A stretch of 64,000 nt of DNA from an uncultured Paraburkholderia sp. (GTDB lineage Bacteria; Pseudomonadota; Gammaproteobacteria; Burkholderiales; Burkholderiaceae), in the NCBI GenBank assembly GCA_940747215.1, contig CALNWS010000001.1:1-64000 (forward strand). The letters run 5' to 3'. A model generated the notes under the pieces. That model was not told the DNA's origin, made no database searches, and saw nothing but the letters and a program-made list of their open reading frames with translations. The translations under genes were made by a program, and so were the position numbers. Below, piece after piece: positions 1 through 8,956 of the stretch. Positions within the stretch are counted from its first letter, which is position 1; the number at the start of each line of letters is the position of its first letter.

Positions 1-150
1 GGCGGTCTCGTAGTGGTTCACGCAGTCCTGCGTGGTGTTGCCCAACACCGGTTCGTAACGATCCGCCTTGGTGATCAGTGCCTTCGGGTTGTCGGGGACC
101 AGCAGCTCGGGTACGCCGCCCTGGGATTCCAGCGCGTCAATCAGGCTGCC
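1..150 (-). mobile_element. IS21-family transposase (IstA) internal fragment
   Basis: Read right to left, this segment encodes an internal piece of an IS21-type IstA transposase. Visible features are the GGVPELLVPDNPKALI stretch (the DDE-domain VPDN motif) followed by ADRYEP and a conserved HY pair, in the order seen in IS21 relatives. The N-terminal HTH half of the transposase is missing and the fragment continues past the window edge. It abuts the 5' part of a cheR gene, so the chemosensory operon was interrupted by an insertion or an IS-mediated rearrangement. The exact junction, somewhere around 140-200, is not resolved. Confidence 0.6.
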
Positions 151-359
151 TGCAACATTGCTGGCGAGCGCTGAACGGCGTCCCAATAGTCGATAAGCGT
201 GGCCTTCGCGTGACCGTCCGCGTACCACGCGGCGGCGCGCTGATCGACCGCCCGTTCCACAGTGCTATGACCGAGCGACGCCACATCGAGACCGATCGTC
301 CGATGCAGCAGTTCGGCGAAGCGCCGGTAGAACGGGGCGTTGTCGTGATGCGCGTTCAT
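151..359 (-). pseudogene. CheR-type MCP methyltransferase, N-terminal remnant (WspC-like)
   Basis: About 65 residues remain of a CheR N-terminal helical domain (start MNAHHDNAPFYRRFAELL, then a YWDAVQRSPA region resembling the CheR YW..L..S motif). Its ATG overlaps the TGA of the upstream cheW (ATGA arrangement), showing translational coupling. The SAM-binding domain is gone: the sequence runs into an IS21 transposase fragment. In Wsp-type systems CheR methylates the MCP encoded at the head of the operon, which is also broken here. Confidence 0.6.
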
Positions 360-820
360 GCGAGCGCCTCTGGAAACAGCAGTGCGCGGACGTCGTCCGG
401 CAGAAGATGTTCGACGCGAACCCATTGCACGAAGCCGCCCGCTTCGCTCGCCACCGCGCCGAGATAGCGGGCGTTCGGCAGGTCGATACCGACGTCGTGA
501 AACGCGTCGGCGTCGAGCCGGATCGTGCGCGTCGCGCCTTCGAGCAGCAGCGCGAGAAAGCGAACGCCACCCGCGTGCGGGTAACACACGAGCACGAGAC
601 GCGTGGACATCAATTGCGTAGCCGGGCAGCCGAGCGCCAGCGCCGGCAGATCGATCACCGGCAGCGGCGTGCTGTCGTGATCGAGCACGCCCGCCACCCA
701 CGCAGGCGCGCCGGGAATCGCCTTCGGCGGCGATTGCGGCGTGAGCGGCATCAGACGCTCCACCTGCGTCGCGTCGATCACGTAGCGTTCGTTATCGAGC
801 GTAAAGAGGATGAAGAGCAT
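356..820 (-). CDS. CheW-like coupling protein (WspB-like)
   Basis: This open frame of 154 residues encodes a single CheW domain, a cytoplasmic adaptor that couples a chemoreceptor to a CheA kinase. The frame starts MLFILFTLDNERYVID and contains the typical VAGVLDH..PLPVIDLPAL core around residues 43-62, where CheW proteins carry their G-x-x-P-VxDL segment. The ATG at 820 is preceded by an AGAGG-type ribosome site. It sits between an MCP gene and cheR, as wspB does in wspABCDEFR operons. Both neighbours are broken, so this intact gene probably has no receptor or kinase partner encoded here. The stop is TGA and overlaps the cheR start. Confidence 0.8.
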   Translation of the reverse strand: MLFILFTLDNERYVIDATQVERLMPLTPQSPPKAIPGAPAWVAGVLDHDSTPLPVIDLPALALGCPATQLMSTRLVLVCYPHAGGVRFLALLLEGATRTIRLDADAFHDVGIDLPNARYLGAVASEAGGFVQWVRVEHLLPDDVRALLFPEALA

Positions 821-865
821 GGGCCTCTGCGATGACGTGGCATGCGGTTGAGTGATCGCCGCGCG

Positions 866-1735
866 TCAGGCGACGACCTTGAAGCGCGATACGCCCGTGC
901 GCAAACTGTTGGCGACGTGCGTGAGGTCGTCGATGGCTTGCGTCGACTGCCGCAGCGACTCCGCCGTCTGCTGCGCGGCCTCCGACAACTGCGTGAGCGC
1001 CTGCGTGATCTGCTCCGCGCCGGTGGCTTGCGTCTGCATGCCTTTGTTGACAATCGAGAAGCGCGGCGCGAGCTGCTGCACCTGTTGGATGATCTGCGTG
1101 AGATGGCCGCCCACGTTCTGCGCGTCGAGCATGCCGCGGCGCACTTCTTCGGAGAACTTGTCCATGCCCATCACGCCTGCGGCGACGGCGGACTGGATCT
1201 CCTTCACCTATCTGTTCGATGTTGTAAGTCGCGACGGCGGTCTGGTCCGCGACCTTGGTGATCGTGGCCACCACCTAGTTGATGTTGCTCGCTTTCTCGT
1301 TGAGGATCGCGAGCTTCGCGTTCACCGAGCCAGCCGCTTCCATCACGAGGCGCATGGTTTCTTCCATGCGCGCCAGACCCGCGTGACCCGTGCCCGCGAG
1401 CGCCGCCGACTGACCGGCCACCTCGGACACTTCGTTCATCGTGCGCAGCAGATCGCGCGATTCAGTTGCAGGCGCTGCGTGAGATCGCCCGTGCGCATCA
1501 CGTCGACCACTTGCAGCACCTTTGACATCGGCGTGGTGACGGCGCGCAGCAGCCAGTAGCCGGCGGCAGCGGCAACCGCCACGGCGAACACCAGCATCAC
1601 GAGCAGCACGACGCGCGTGGCCTCGACCGATCCGCGAATGCTCTCGGCGGCCTAGTCGGCGTAGGTTTTGTTGTTATCCACCAGCTTGCGCATCGACAGG
1701 CGGCCCGCTTCTCATACCGGCGTGAGTTGCGCATT
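866..1735 (-). pseudogene. Methyl-accepting chemotaxis protein remnant (WspA-like)
   Basis: Pieces of one MCP are readable from about 1735 down to 866: a periplasmic tail (MRKLVDNNKTYAD), a transmembrane segment (VVLLVMLVFAVAVAAAAGYW), a HAMP linker (TTPMSKVLQVVDVMRTGDL) and the C-terminal signalling coil ending GVSRFKVVA. In-frame stops are visible at 1275-1277 (TAG), 1652-1654 (TAG) and 1712-1714 (TGA), and there are frame changes near 1210 and 1460. The segment ITKVADQT runs directly into AVATYNIEQ, so the conserved hairpin tip of the signalling domain (NLLALNAAIEA in relatives) is missing. The 5' end is lost at a junction with an unrelated plus-strand gene. Intact homologues are about 540 residues. 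Confidence 0.75.
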
Positions 1736-1957
1736 GAAGGCGCGTGGGGCGCCGTGCTTGGAGCGGTGGTGAGTTCGGCTCTGGCTCCCGCGCCAGTGTA
1801 CGCGCAGCCCGTGTATGCGCAGCCGGCGTATCAGTCTGCGCCGGTCTACGCGGCCGCGCCTCCGGGATATTGCTATGACCAGTACCAGTGTGCCTACGTT
1901 GCGTGCGGTGCGCCTCCGCCGCCTGCGCGTTATGGTTATCCGCAGCTGGGTTGGTAA
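1736..1957 (+). pseudogene. Exported glycine-zipper/YMGG-type protein, C-terminal remnant
   Basis: The segment encodes about 70 residues: a Gly/Ala-rich start (GAVLGAVVSSALAPAPV) followed by repeated YAQP units and a tail rich in Tyr, Pro and Cys that ends GYPQLGW. This resembles the C-terminal half of small outer-membrane glycine-zipper proteins of Burkholderia, whose signal peptide should lie upstream. That part is missing because the sequence switches abruptly from an MCP gene on the other strand at about 1735. It is probably non-functional. The hairpin at 2011-2043 is its likely terminator. Family assignment is tentative. Confidence 0.45.
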
Positions 1958-2010
1958 GCGTCCGCGCTGGATATTGTCGAGTTGGACTTTACTGATTTCG
2001 GTGCGCAGAC

Positions 2011-2043
2011 AAAAAGGCCGTCGCGCAATGCGACGGCCTTTTC
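2011..2043. terminator. Rho-independent terminator, bidirectional
   Basis: AAAAAGGCCGTCG and CGACGGCCTTTT flank a 7-nt spacer, giving a GC-rich hairpin with A-runs on one side and T-runs on the other. It lies between the converging glycine-zipper remnant (+) and the small membrane protein (-), so it can serve both strands. Confidence 0.85.
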
Positions 2044-2057
2044 ACATTCGGCGACGT

Positions 2058-2216
2058 TCAGTGCCTGTGGTGTAGCCACTCGGCGTAGTGCGTGTCGAGC
2101 CAGCGTTCTAGGCGCTGCGGTTTCGTCTTGTCTTGATAGCGGGACGCGGCCCAGATGGCGGCAGCCACCACCATAACGGCGGGTCCCAGCAGGTAAGCCA
2201 TCAACGATTCAGACAT
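2058..2216 (-). CDS. Small single-pass membrane protein, function unknown
   Basis: The 52-residue protein starts at the ATG at 2216, chosen because a GGAGG sits directly upstream (the frame could extend to 2255 but lacks a ribosome site there). Residues 5-24 (LMAYLLGPAVMVVAAAIWAA) form one hydrophobic helix, followed by a basic, charged tail (RYQDKTKPQRLERWL) ending HHRH. The predicted topology is N-out/C-in by the positive-inside rule. I do not recognise the family. It is retained intact among broken neighbours and shares a terminator hairpin with the opposing remnant. Confidence 0.55.
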   Translation of the reverse strand: MSESLMAYLLGPAVMVVAAAIWAASRYQDKTKPQRLERWLDTHYAEWLHHRH

Positions 2217-2365
2217 GGGAGCCTCCGTGAGGGCGTGCGTCCAATCCTTCAACAATATAGGCGATGGAATGCCGGAGAAAAGGGCGATCTGAAGCGATGG
2301 TGTCGGGCGTTTGTCGCCGTTTCGTCAGGCCGTTTAAAACCTTTTGAGTTTAGTGTCTCTTTGAT

Positions 2366-2407
2366 GCAGCGGGATTTACAGCTGCATCGATTCTCTTTGT
2401 GTACCAA
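2366..2407. repeat. att-like direct repeat, distal copy
   Basis: This copy contains CAGCGGGATT and, 21 bases further on, TTGTGTACCAA (2397-2407). The same two blocks recur in the same order and orientation at 3479-3516, on the other side of the integrase remnant. This is the arrangement expected for the two attachment sites of an integrative element. Confidence 0.4.
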
Positions 2408-2470
2408 CCTTGAGCGACTTATCGATGGGCCTTCGGGCCTTTAGCCCACCTGAACTTTGGCCGCTCGGAA

Positions 2471-3457
2471 CTAACTCTTGGTCGAGACGCGTCGGCTGTC
2501 GCCGATTTGCGCATCGACGAAATCTGCCCAGCGCTGGGCGGCTTGGTTTTCGTGGATGCCCGCCTCGGTTGGCGTTTCAGCTGCCGACAGATTTTGCAGA
2601 TGCGCCGCCGTGCGCTGGAAATCATGCAGCACGAAGTGCTCGACATCGAGGCCGAGCGCTTTCACTGCCTGATTCAACGTGCTTTTTCAACGTGCTTTTG
2701 GCGATGGGCCGGTCGTCGCCACGCACGCTCGGGAATACGAACTTGCGATTGCCGCGCGATTCACGCAATTCCCGCAGCATGGCGAGGGCCTGACGCGACA
2801 ACTGCACCTGCTGATCGCGCTCCTTGCCCAGACGCGCGTACGGCTTTCAGTGGTGGCGATGGAGCGGAGCGCGCGGGAATCACGTCGGCGGGATTGGTGG
2901 TCGCGAGCTGCCGCGCGATCAGATAGTCGTAGAGCCGCTTGACGACATTGCGCGTGTGCAGCACCATCCTAGGCGAGCCGCGGCTTTTGATGCTGTCGCA
3001 GATCGCCACGATGTTTTCGGCCTTCACCGCCTTGCCGCCGATGGCGGGCAAAACGTCTTTGTCGAGCGCGCGACGCGTGGTGCGCCAATATTCCTCCGAC
3101 TTTGCCGGCCATCTCTGCGGCGAGATACGCCTCGGCGGCTTCGCGCAGAACGTCGGCCTTGCTCCCGGCGCCGCAGTCGCGCCGCGCCGTAGCCACGGGC
3201 GACACGCCCTGCGCGACCATGTCCGCGTATTTCTGCGCCTTGGCCGGCGCGACGCGCAGCGAGATCATCCGGTAATCGCCGATGGTGGCGAGCGGCTGCC
3301 GTTTGCCGTTGAGTGTGTAGCGAAAGCGCCAGACCTTGGTGCCGGTAGTCATGACTTCGATGACGAGGCCGTTGCCGTCGGCAACGCAATAACTCGTGGC
3401 ACGCGGTTCCAGCGCGCGGACCTAGCTTTCGGTGAGAGGGACGGCGAAACGAGGCAT
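2471..3457 (-). pseudogene. P4-type tyrosine integrase (DUF4102 family), degraded
   Basis: The N-terminal DUF4102 arm-binding domain is recognisable (MPRFAVPLTES, a TAG at 3422-3424, then VRALEPR, then WRFRYTLNGKRQPLATIGDY and SLRVAPAKAQKYADMV). Core-binding pieces follow in other frames (GKAVKAENIVAICDSIKSRGSPR), then catalytic-domain scraps (ELRESRGNRKFVFPS, and LHDFQRTAAHLQN, where relatives have H-D-x-R-R-T). Several frameshifts and stops make it non-functional, and the catalytic HxxR arginine appears as Gln. It lies 175 bp from the 3' end of mnmE, a known integration site of genomic islands, and is flanked by att-like repeats. Confidence 0.75.
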
Positions 3458-3478
3458 GCTGATTTATTCGATATACGG

Positions 3479-3516
3479 ACAGCGGGATTCTAAACGCTAC
3501 AGAGCTTGTGTACCAA
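3479..3516. repeat. att-like direct repeat, mnmE-proximal copy
   Basis: CAGCGGGATT and TTGTGTACCAA (3506-3516) match the pair at 2366-2407 with 4 bp less spacing. The copy lies between the integrase start and the mnmE 3' end. See the distal copy. Confidence 0.4.
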
Positions 3517-3632
3517 AGAAATCCGGCTTTTTAGGCCGGACAAAGCGCGCCTTTGAGCATCTGTTCGTACGTGCGGATTTGCCGCCTTTTGCCCATGTTT
3601 CAAGCCTAGGCTTGCATCGCCCAACTTCGCGC

Positions 3633-5027
3633 TTACTTGCCGATACAAAACCTGCTGAAAATCACGCCCAACAGGTCGTCCGAGCTGAATTCACCTGTGA
3701 TCGAATTCAACTGGTCCTGAGCGAGCCGCAATTCTTCGGCGAAGAGATCGAGCGCCTGAGAGTTCTGATCCGCGTGCGCTGCGGCGGTGGCCAGATGTTC
3801 TTCGGCGGCGCGCAGCGCGATCAGATGACGCTCGCGTGCCAGATACACGCTTTCCGCGTCTGCCTGCCAACCGGCAATGCGCAACAACTCGCCGCGCAAC
3901 AGATCTATGCCGTCCCCCTGTTTGGCCGACAAGCGCACCTGACTCAGATCGCGGTCGGTGTCGAGCGCGGTCACGGACGGCGCGACGTTGGTCAGATCCG
4001 TCTTGTTCAGCACGTGCACGACCGGCACGCCGCTCGGGAAACGGCTTGCGATAGTTTCGTCGTCGGCGGTCATGCCCATGCGCGCGTCCAGCAGATGCAG
4101 CACGACGTCCGCGCGCTCGATCTCGCTCCACGTGCGCGCGATGCCGATTTTTTCCACCTCGTCCTCGGTGTCGCGCAGACCGGCCGTGTCGATCACGTGC
4201 AGCGGAATCCCTTCGATCTGGATCGTCTGCTGCACCTTGTCACGCGTAGTGCCAGCTATCGGCGTGACGATGGCGAGTTCCGCGCCGGCAAGCGCGTTCA
4301 GCAGTGACGACTTGCCCACGTTCGGCTGTCCCGCCAGCACGACCGACAATCCCTCGCGCAGCAGTGCGCCTTGCCGTGCCTCGCCGAGCACGTGCGCGAG
4401 ACGTTCGCGAATGCGCGAGAGCTTGCCGCGGGCGTCGGCGGCTTCGAGAAAGTCGATCTCTTCTTCCGGGAAATCGAGTGTGGCTTCCACCAGCATCCGC
4501 AGCGTGATGACGTCTTTGACGAGCGCGTGGATGTCGCGCGAGAACGCGCCGTCGAGCGAGCGGCCCGCCGAGCGTGCAGCGGCCTCGGTGCTCGCCTCGA
4601 TCAGGTCCGCGACGGCCTCGGCTTGCGCCAGATCGAGCTTGTCGTTCAGAAACGCACGGCGCGTGAATTCGCCGGGCTCGGCGAGACGCAAACCGAATGC
4701 GCGGCCCGCGTCGATGCAACGTTGCAGGACCAGTTGCAGCACGACAGGACCGCCATGCCCTTGCAACTCGAGAACGTGCTCGCCGGTGTACGAATGCGGC
4801 GCCGGGAAATAGAGCGCAATGCCGCGATCAAGCGCATTGCCGCCGCTGTCGACAAAGGGCACGTAGCTCGCATGACGCGGCGCGAGCGTCTGACCGGTGA
4901 GCGCCAGCATCAACGGACCGGCCGCCGCTTCGCCCGAGCGCCCGAACGAAATCCGCACGACGCCGATGCCTCCCCGGCCGGGCGCGGTAGCAATGGCGAC
5001 GATGGGATCGGAGTCAGTGGTCAGCAT
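3633..5027 (-). CDS. mnmE: tRNA uridine-5-carboxymethylaminomethyl(34) synthesis GTPase MnmE
   Basis: MnmE (TrmE/ThdF) works with MnmG to add the cmnm5 group to wobble U34 of tRNAs in the cytoplasm. The frame encodes 464 residues, close to the 454 of E. coli. The N-terminal folate-binding domain starts [16 protein letters not shown]. The inserted GTPase domain has the P-loop GQPNVGKSS at 233-241, DTAGLRDT from 280 and NKTD at 341-344. The protein ends with the invariant C-terminal FCIGK, whose cysteine is essential in the family. The start ATG at 5027 was chosen because it begins the conserved domain; the upstream extension is not conserved. It closes the rpmH-rnpA-yidD-yidC-mnmE cluster and appears fully functional. 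Confidence 0.97.
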   Translation of the reverse strand: MLTTDSDPIVAIATAPGRGGIGVVRISFGRSGEAAAGPLMLALTGQTLAPRHASYVPFVDSGGNALDRGIALYFPAPHSYTGEHVLELQGHGGPVVLQLVLQRCIDAGRAFGLRLAEPGEFTRRAFLNDKLDLAQAEAVADLIEASTEAAARSAGRSLDGAFSRDIHALVKDVITLRMLVEATLDFPEEEIDFLEAADARGKLSRIRERLAHVLGEARQGALLREGLSVVLAGQPNVGKSSLLNALAGAELAIVTPIAGTTRDKVQQTIQIEGIPLHVIDTAGLRDTEDEVEKIGIARTWSEIERADVVLHLLDARMGMTADDETIASRFPSGVPVVHVLNKTDLTNVAPSVTALDTDRDLSQVRLSAKQGDGIDLLRGELLRIAGWQADAESVYLARERHLIALRAAEEHLATAAAHADQNSQALDLFAEELRLAQDQLNSITGEFSSDDLLGVIFSRFCIGK

Positions 5028-5400
5028 GGGAATCTGGCAAAAACGGAGAAAGGGCGGGGCCGCTCGCCGTCTCGGGCGCGGCGCGAAGCATTGTAACGCG
5101 GGCGTTTCTTGCGTCAGTTGGCGCACACGGTTTGGTCTTGCTAAACGCCAAGTCCAGACAATTCGGATTTATCTCAGACAGGCTAGGCTAGTATTGCTAC
5201 TGTCGTTCTTATGAATATCTAGGAAATTTAAGAATCAACGATCCCCGCGAAGCCCGTAGAATACGGAAACTGACCAAGAATTGCAATCCGGCGCAATGCG
5301 TTACTCAAAGCCGGATGCAAGCTAAAACTATCTCAAATACGCACAAACAAAGCTTGCATGGTTGTCAACGGGGTTTAAGGTGAATTGCACAATCTGGCCC
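5028..5400. other. Intergenic region between divergent mnmE and HTH gene
   Basis: This is a relatively AT-rich stretch separating two genes transcribed away from each other, so it must carry both promoters. I see no clear hairpin, repeat or recognisable operator. The upstream ATG at 5356-5360 is out of frame with the HTH protein. Confidence 0.4.
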
Positions 5401-5772
5401 ATGCCAACCGACAAAGAAAGAGCCGCCTTCGCCAAACGGCTGAGGGACCTGCTTGAGCCGCTCAAGATTCGCGGCGGGACCAAACTCGCCGAGCAATTCA
5501 ATCTGCGCTATCGCGGCGACAAACCCGTGACGCCGCAGACCGCCCACAAGTGGCTCGCCGGCACCACGATTCCGAAGCCCGACAAACTGCGCACGCTTGC
5601 CGAATGGTTGAACGTTGAAGGAGCACTGGCTTCACTACGGGCCGTCGCCGGATTCGAATGCACGTGCGCTCACGCGCGCCGGAAAGTATCCGCCGCCCGC
5701 CGAGACGATCGAATTGGCGTCGAATCCAATCGCTCACGCGCTGCGCACGGGCTTGCGTTTGCGCTTCAGTAA
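5401..5772 (+). pseudogene. XRE/HTH-type DNA-binding regulator, frameshifted
   Basis: The N-terminal 75 residues (MPTDKERAAFAKRLRDLL onward) contain a helix-turn-helix of the type found in short Burkholderia regulators: TKLAEQFNLRYRGDKPVTPQTAHKW with LAGTTIPKPDKLRTLAEWL. After LNV near 5620 the reading frame is wrong. A neighbouring frame continues EHWLHYGPSPDSNARA..AGKYPPPAETIELA, the expected C-terminal continuation, so a small indel at about 5620-5625 has broken the gene. The truncated product could still contain the HTH, but the C-terminal part would be aberrant. A terminator follows at 5778. Confidence 0.6.
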
Positions 5773-5777
5773 TTGTG

Positions 5778-5811
5778 AAAAAGCCGCCTAGTTTGCACCA
5801 AGCGGCTTTTT
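5778..5811. terminator. Rho-independent terminator
   Basis: AAAAAGCCGC and GCGGCTTTTT form a hairpin immediately after the HTH gene and before the 3' end of yidC on the other strand. The symmetrical A and T runs suggest it serves both. Confidence 0.8.
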
Positions 5812-5867
5812 GTCAGCTTTTGCCGACCGGCGGCGGGCTTTGGGTTGGCCCCCCTTCGGTCGAATGG

Positions 5868-7526
5868 TCAGGCGGCTTTCGCTTTCGACTGACCCATCAT
5901 GCGCGTGATGTAGTACTGCTGCGCGATCGACAGCACGTTGTTCACGACGTAGAATAGCACCAGACCAGCCGGGAAGAAGAAGAACATGACCGAGAATGCG
6001 ATCGGCATGAATATCATCATCTTGGCCTGAACCGGATCCGGCGGCGTCGGATTCAGCTTGGTCTGCAGGAACATCGAAACGGCCATCAGCACTGGCAGGA
6101 TGAAGTACGGGTCCTGCTGCGACAGATCACGAATCCAGAGAATCCACGGTGCGCCGCGCATTTCAACCGACGACAGCAGCACCCAGTACAGCGAGATGAA
6201 CACCGGAATCTGGATCACGACCGGCAGACAGCCGCCGAACGGATTCACCTTCTCGGTCTTGTACAACTCCATCAACGCCGCGTTCATTTTCTGCGGATCG
6301 CCCTTGAAGCGTTCGCGCAGCGCCTGCATACGCGGCGTGATCGCCTTCATGCGCGCCATCGACTTGTAGCTCGCGGCCGACAGCGGGAAGAACACCGCCT
6401 TGATCAGCAGCGTGAGCAGCACGATCGACCAGCCCCAGTTGCCGACATAGCTGTGGATCTTTTCGAGCAGCCAGAAGAGCGGCTTCGCGATGATCGTGAC
6501 CCAGCCGTAGATCTTCACCAGTTCCAGACCCGGCGCGATGCCTTCGAGCATGCGCTCTTCTTCCGGACCGGCGAAGAGGCGCGCCGAGACGTCGACCGTC
6601 TGACCCGGAGCGATGGTCGACACCGGCTCTTTCACGCCGACGCGATACAGCGACGGATCGATCTTCTCGACGTAGATGTCGCGCTTCACGCCCTGCTTCG
6701 GAATCCAAGCCGACGCGAAGTAATGCTGGACCATCGCGATCCAGCCGTTGTCGGCCGAGGTTGCGTAGTCCTGCTTGTTCTTGTCGATGTCGCCGAACGT
6801 CATCTTCTGGAAGTGATGCTGGTCGGTGTAGACAGCCGGTCCAATGAACGTGTGTGAGAAGTGCGGCGTTTCCACCGGCTGGTCGTCACGCACGAGTTCC
6901 ATATAGACGGATGGCGTAACCGGCGTGCTGCCGACGTTCTGGATCTTAGTGTCCACGCCGATCACGTAGCTGCCGCGCGTGAACGTGTAGGTCTTGATGA
7001 CCTTCACGCCACCCTTGACCGGCGATTCGATGCTGAGCTGGAACGACTTTTCGTCCCCTGTCAGATCGTGCAGCTGGTTCGGCAGCGGCGTGTAGATGTC
7101 GTTGTGATTCGGGAAATCGCCGCCGAGCAGGCCCGTGCGCGCGAGGTACGTGTGGTTGCCCGTGCGGTCGAACAGCGTGATGATGAGGTCCGGCTGCTTG
7201 CCGTCGCCCTTGTTCACGAGCGACAGCTTCGACAGCGTGCCGCCGCGAGTGTCGATCTCGCCGCTATACACGTCAGTGCTGAATTTGACGAGTTGCGACT
7301 GCGTTGCCGCCGGCGCGTTGCCCGGCGCCGCTGCGTTGGTGGCCGGCAGATCGGCGGGTTGGGTTCCCGGCATCGTGGTTCCCGGTGCGGCGCTACCGAC
7401 GGTCTTGGTCGGCGTGGCGCTCGGGAAGAACATCGACGGGCGTCCGTGGTCACGTTGCCAGTTGTCGAACAGCATGGCCGCTGACATGAAGAAGATGACC
7501 CATAGGACGGTGCGTTTGATATCCAT
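5868..7526 (-). CDS. yidC: Membrane protein insertase YidC
   Basis: YidC inserts and folds inner-membrane proteins with or without the Sec translocon. The 552-residue frame has the Gram-negative architecture. An N-terminal transmembrane helix ([18 protein letters not shown]) is followed by a Pro/Thr/Ala-rich linker and a large periplasmic domain (about 70-340). The conserved five-helix C-terminal core then includes the basic cytoplasmic segment [16 protein letters not shown] and the hydrophobic [16 protein letters not shown] and [20 protein letters not shown] helices, ending with a basic tail. The start MDIKRTVLW is canonical. It lies downstream of yidD in the rpmH operon and shows no lesion. 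Confidence 0.97.
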   Translation of the reverse strand: MDIKRTVLWVIFFMSAAMLFDNWQRDHGRPSMFFPSATPTKTVGSAAPGTTMPGTQPADLPATNAAAPGNAPAATQSQLVKFSTDVYSGEIDTRGGTLSKLSLVNKGDGKQPDLIITLFDRTGNHTYLARTGLLGGDFPNHNDIYTPLPNQLHDLTGDEKSFQLSIESPVKGGVKVIKTYTFTRGSYVIGVDTKIQNVGSTPVTPSVYMELVRDDQPVETPHFSHTFIGPAVYTDQHHFQKMTFGDIDKNKQDYATSADNGWIAMVQHYFASAWIPKQGVKRDIYVEKIDPSLYRVGVKEPVSTIAPGQTVDVSARLFAGPEEERMLEGIAPGLELVKIYGWVTIIAKPLFWLLEKIHSYVGNWGWSIVLLTLLIKAVFFPLSAASYKSMARMKAITPRMQALRERFKGDPQKMNAALMELYKTEKVNPFGGCLPVVIQIPVFISLYWVLLSSVEMRGAPWILWIRDLSQQDPYFILPVLMAVSMFLQTKLNPTPPDPVQAKMMIFMPIAFSVMFFFFPAGLVLFYVVNNVLSIAQQYYITRMMGQSKAKAA

Positions 7527-7556
7527 GCCTTGTCTCAGTGTCGATGGAACAGCGCG

Positions 7557-7787
7557 TCAGCGCTTTTCAGAAGTGGGAGGCTGGACAAGATCGATGCCAC
7601 CCGCGGAAAACGGGTGACAGCGGCAAATACGCCTAGCGGCGAGATAAGTCCCGCGCGCGGCGCCATGATACTGGATTGCTTCGCGCGCGTAATCAGAGCA
7701 GGAAGGGTAAAAACGGCACCGGTTGCCGAGCATCGGGCTGATGGCAACCTTGTAGAAACGCAGTAAAGTGAAGAGTACCGTTTGCAT
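7557..7787 (-). CDS. yidD: Membrane protein insertion efficiency factor YidD
   Basis: The 76-residue frame starts [20 protein letters not shown] and carries the family signature of an amphipathic N-terminal helix followed by [15 protein letters not shown] and CRCHPF, with three conserved cysteines. YidD is a small inner-membrane-associated protein that assists YidC. The ATG at 7787 was chosen because it begins the conserved domain. The gene lies between rnpA and yidC, its universal position in proteobacteria. Confidence 0.95.
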   Translation of the reverse strand: MQTVLFTLLRFYKVAISPMLGNRCRFYPSCSDYAREAIQYHGAARGTYLAARRICRCHPFSAGGIDLVQPPTSEKR

Positions 7788-7909
7788 GGCTGATGCGACC
7801 GGACGGCGCCGCGCAACGTGGAATACCGGGAAACGCCCACTTGGCATGGCGGCCATTGCAGATGACTGCAACGGTTGCCTGAATCGCAAGGTGGACGTTC
7901 ACCTGAGCG

Positions 7910-8395
7910 TCATTCCGACCTGAGCACTTCCGCGGGCAGCGCCTCACGACGGAGAATTTCGCGCGCTGCTTTATCGAGCAGCGTTTCGATTTCGCTACGG
8001 CACAGCGCCTTCAGGGGCAAAGACGAGGCGCTCGGCAAAGTTTTCTTGTCGAAGCGCGTGTGCAAACGCAGCAGCACATCCCAACCGCTCAGTTCCGCGC
8101 GACGCAGCCGGAAGGCTTCGCGCGCGATCCGGCGGACCAGATTCCGCGTGGCCGCGCGCGGCGCATACTTCTTGCCGATGACGAGACCGAGCCGAGCTTC
8201 GTTGCCGGTGGCCCGCCCGTACACGACGAAGTGCGCGGTACGACGCCAAGGGCGCAAACGAAAAACGGATGAAAATTCATCTGTTTTCAGCAGCCTTGCG
8301 GTTTTGGGGAAGGCGGCTTGCGCTCGCAACGGAACCGAGCCCTGTTGCTGCGCCCCAGCCGTTCCCGCGTTACCGCCGCAGGCTTCGTCCGGCAT
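7910..8395 (-). CDS. rnpA: Ribonuclease P protein component RnpA
   Basis: RnpA is the basic protein subunit that helps the RNase P ribozyme cleave tRNA 5' leaders. The conserved domain runs from [20 protein letters not shown] through the RNR signature region ([22 protein letters not shown]) to the C-terminal helix [13 protein letters not shown]. The start is uncertain: the ATG at 8395 gives 161 residues, a TTG at 8410 gives 166, and neither has a good ribosome site. The conserved part begins some 30 residues later, so a downstream TTG is possible. The gene follows rpmH closely, as in all relatives, and appears intact. Confidence 0.92.
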   Translation of the reverse strand: MPDEACGGNAGTAGAQQQGSVPLRAQAAFPKTARLLKTDEFSSVFRLRPWRRTAHFVVYGRATGNEARLGLVIGKKYAPRAATRNLVRRIAREAFRLRRAELSGWDVLLRLHTRFDKKTLPSASSLPLKALCRSEIETLLDKAAREILRREALPAEVLRSE

Positions 8396-8424
8396 AGACG
8401 GAGCGCGCAATCCATTCGCCTGCG

Positions 8425-8559
8425 TTAAATCGCGAGGCGCTTGCGGCCCTTCGCGCGACGTGTGTTGATGACCTTGCGGCCGCCAGCGGTCTTCATGCGA
8501 ACGCGGAAGCCGTGGGTACGCTTGCGACGGGTAACGGAAGGTTGGTAAGTACGTTTCAT
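8425..8559 (-). CDS. rpmH: 50S ribosomal protein L34
   Basis: The 44-residue protein [18 protein letters not shown] continues with [10 protein letters not shown] and ends KRLAI, matching L34 end to end. L34 is a very basic protein of the large ribosomal subunit. It heads the rpmH-rnpA-yidD-yidC-mnmE cluster and is transcribed away from dnaA. It is preceded by a GTGAGAGC-type ribosome site. Confidence 0.97.
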   Translation of the reverse strand: MKRTYQPSVTRRKRTHGFRVRMKTAGGRKVINTRRAKGRKRLAI

Positions 8560-8956
8560 ATTGCTCTCACTTGATCGAAAAAAACCGCGCGATCATCGCT
8601 GAAAGTGAAATAGCCGGGGGCTTATTGAATTGGTTTTTGCGTATCTCGTTATTTAAACTGGTTTTCTGTTGGGCGTCAATAGCTTAGCTAGGTTCGGGCG
8701 CAGGCGCGGCGTGTCCGGGTATGTGATCCGTCTCTGTGGATAATTCCCTTTCGTCCCGGATTTGGCGTTAGATTTCGTCCCGGATTTGGCGTTAGAATCT
8801 CGCCTTACTTCCCAAGAATCCTGCACGCCGCTCCGGCCCGCATGTCCCGCAAAACCCTTGTGGCACAAGCGCTTAGGGCTGCTCAGGGCCTTGTTGCGTG
8901 TGCGCGACAGGGGCAGCGGCGAACCGCACAGTGCACACCATAACCACAGCAACTCG
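8560..8956. promoter_or_regulatory. rpmH-dnaA divergent intergenic region, candidate oriC-proximal region
   Basis: This 397-bp gap carries divergent promoters for rpmH and dnaA. It contains one perfect DnaA box (TGTGGATAA, the complement of TTATCCACA) at 8735-8743, an AT-rich stretch at about 8622-8668, and a 24-bp tandem duplication at 8749-8796. I see only one perfect DnaA box, so this may be a dnaA autoregulatory region rather than the full origin. Gene order places the chromosomal origin nearby. Confidence 0.6.
8749..8796. repeat. 24-bp perfect tandem duplication upstream of dnaA
   Basis: Two identical head-to-tail 24-bp units (8749-8772 and 8773-8796) share the core CCCGGATTTGGCGTTAGA. 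They lie 5 bp downstream of the DnaA box. Each unit ends in TTAGA, and the second continues to TTAGAAT, a possible -10-like hexamer, so the duplication may have doubled part of the dnaA promoter. Confidence 0.9.

Noticed and set aside
2366-3516. tRNA gene as the integration target of the integrase
   Set aside because: No cloverleaf or T-loop sequence was visible at either repeat. The mnmE 3' end is the better candidate landmark.
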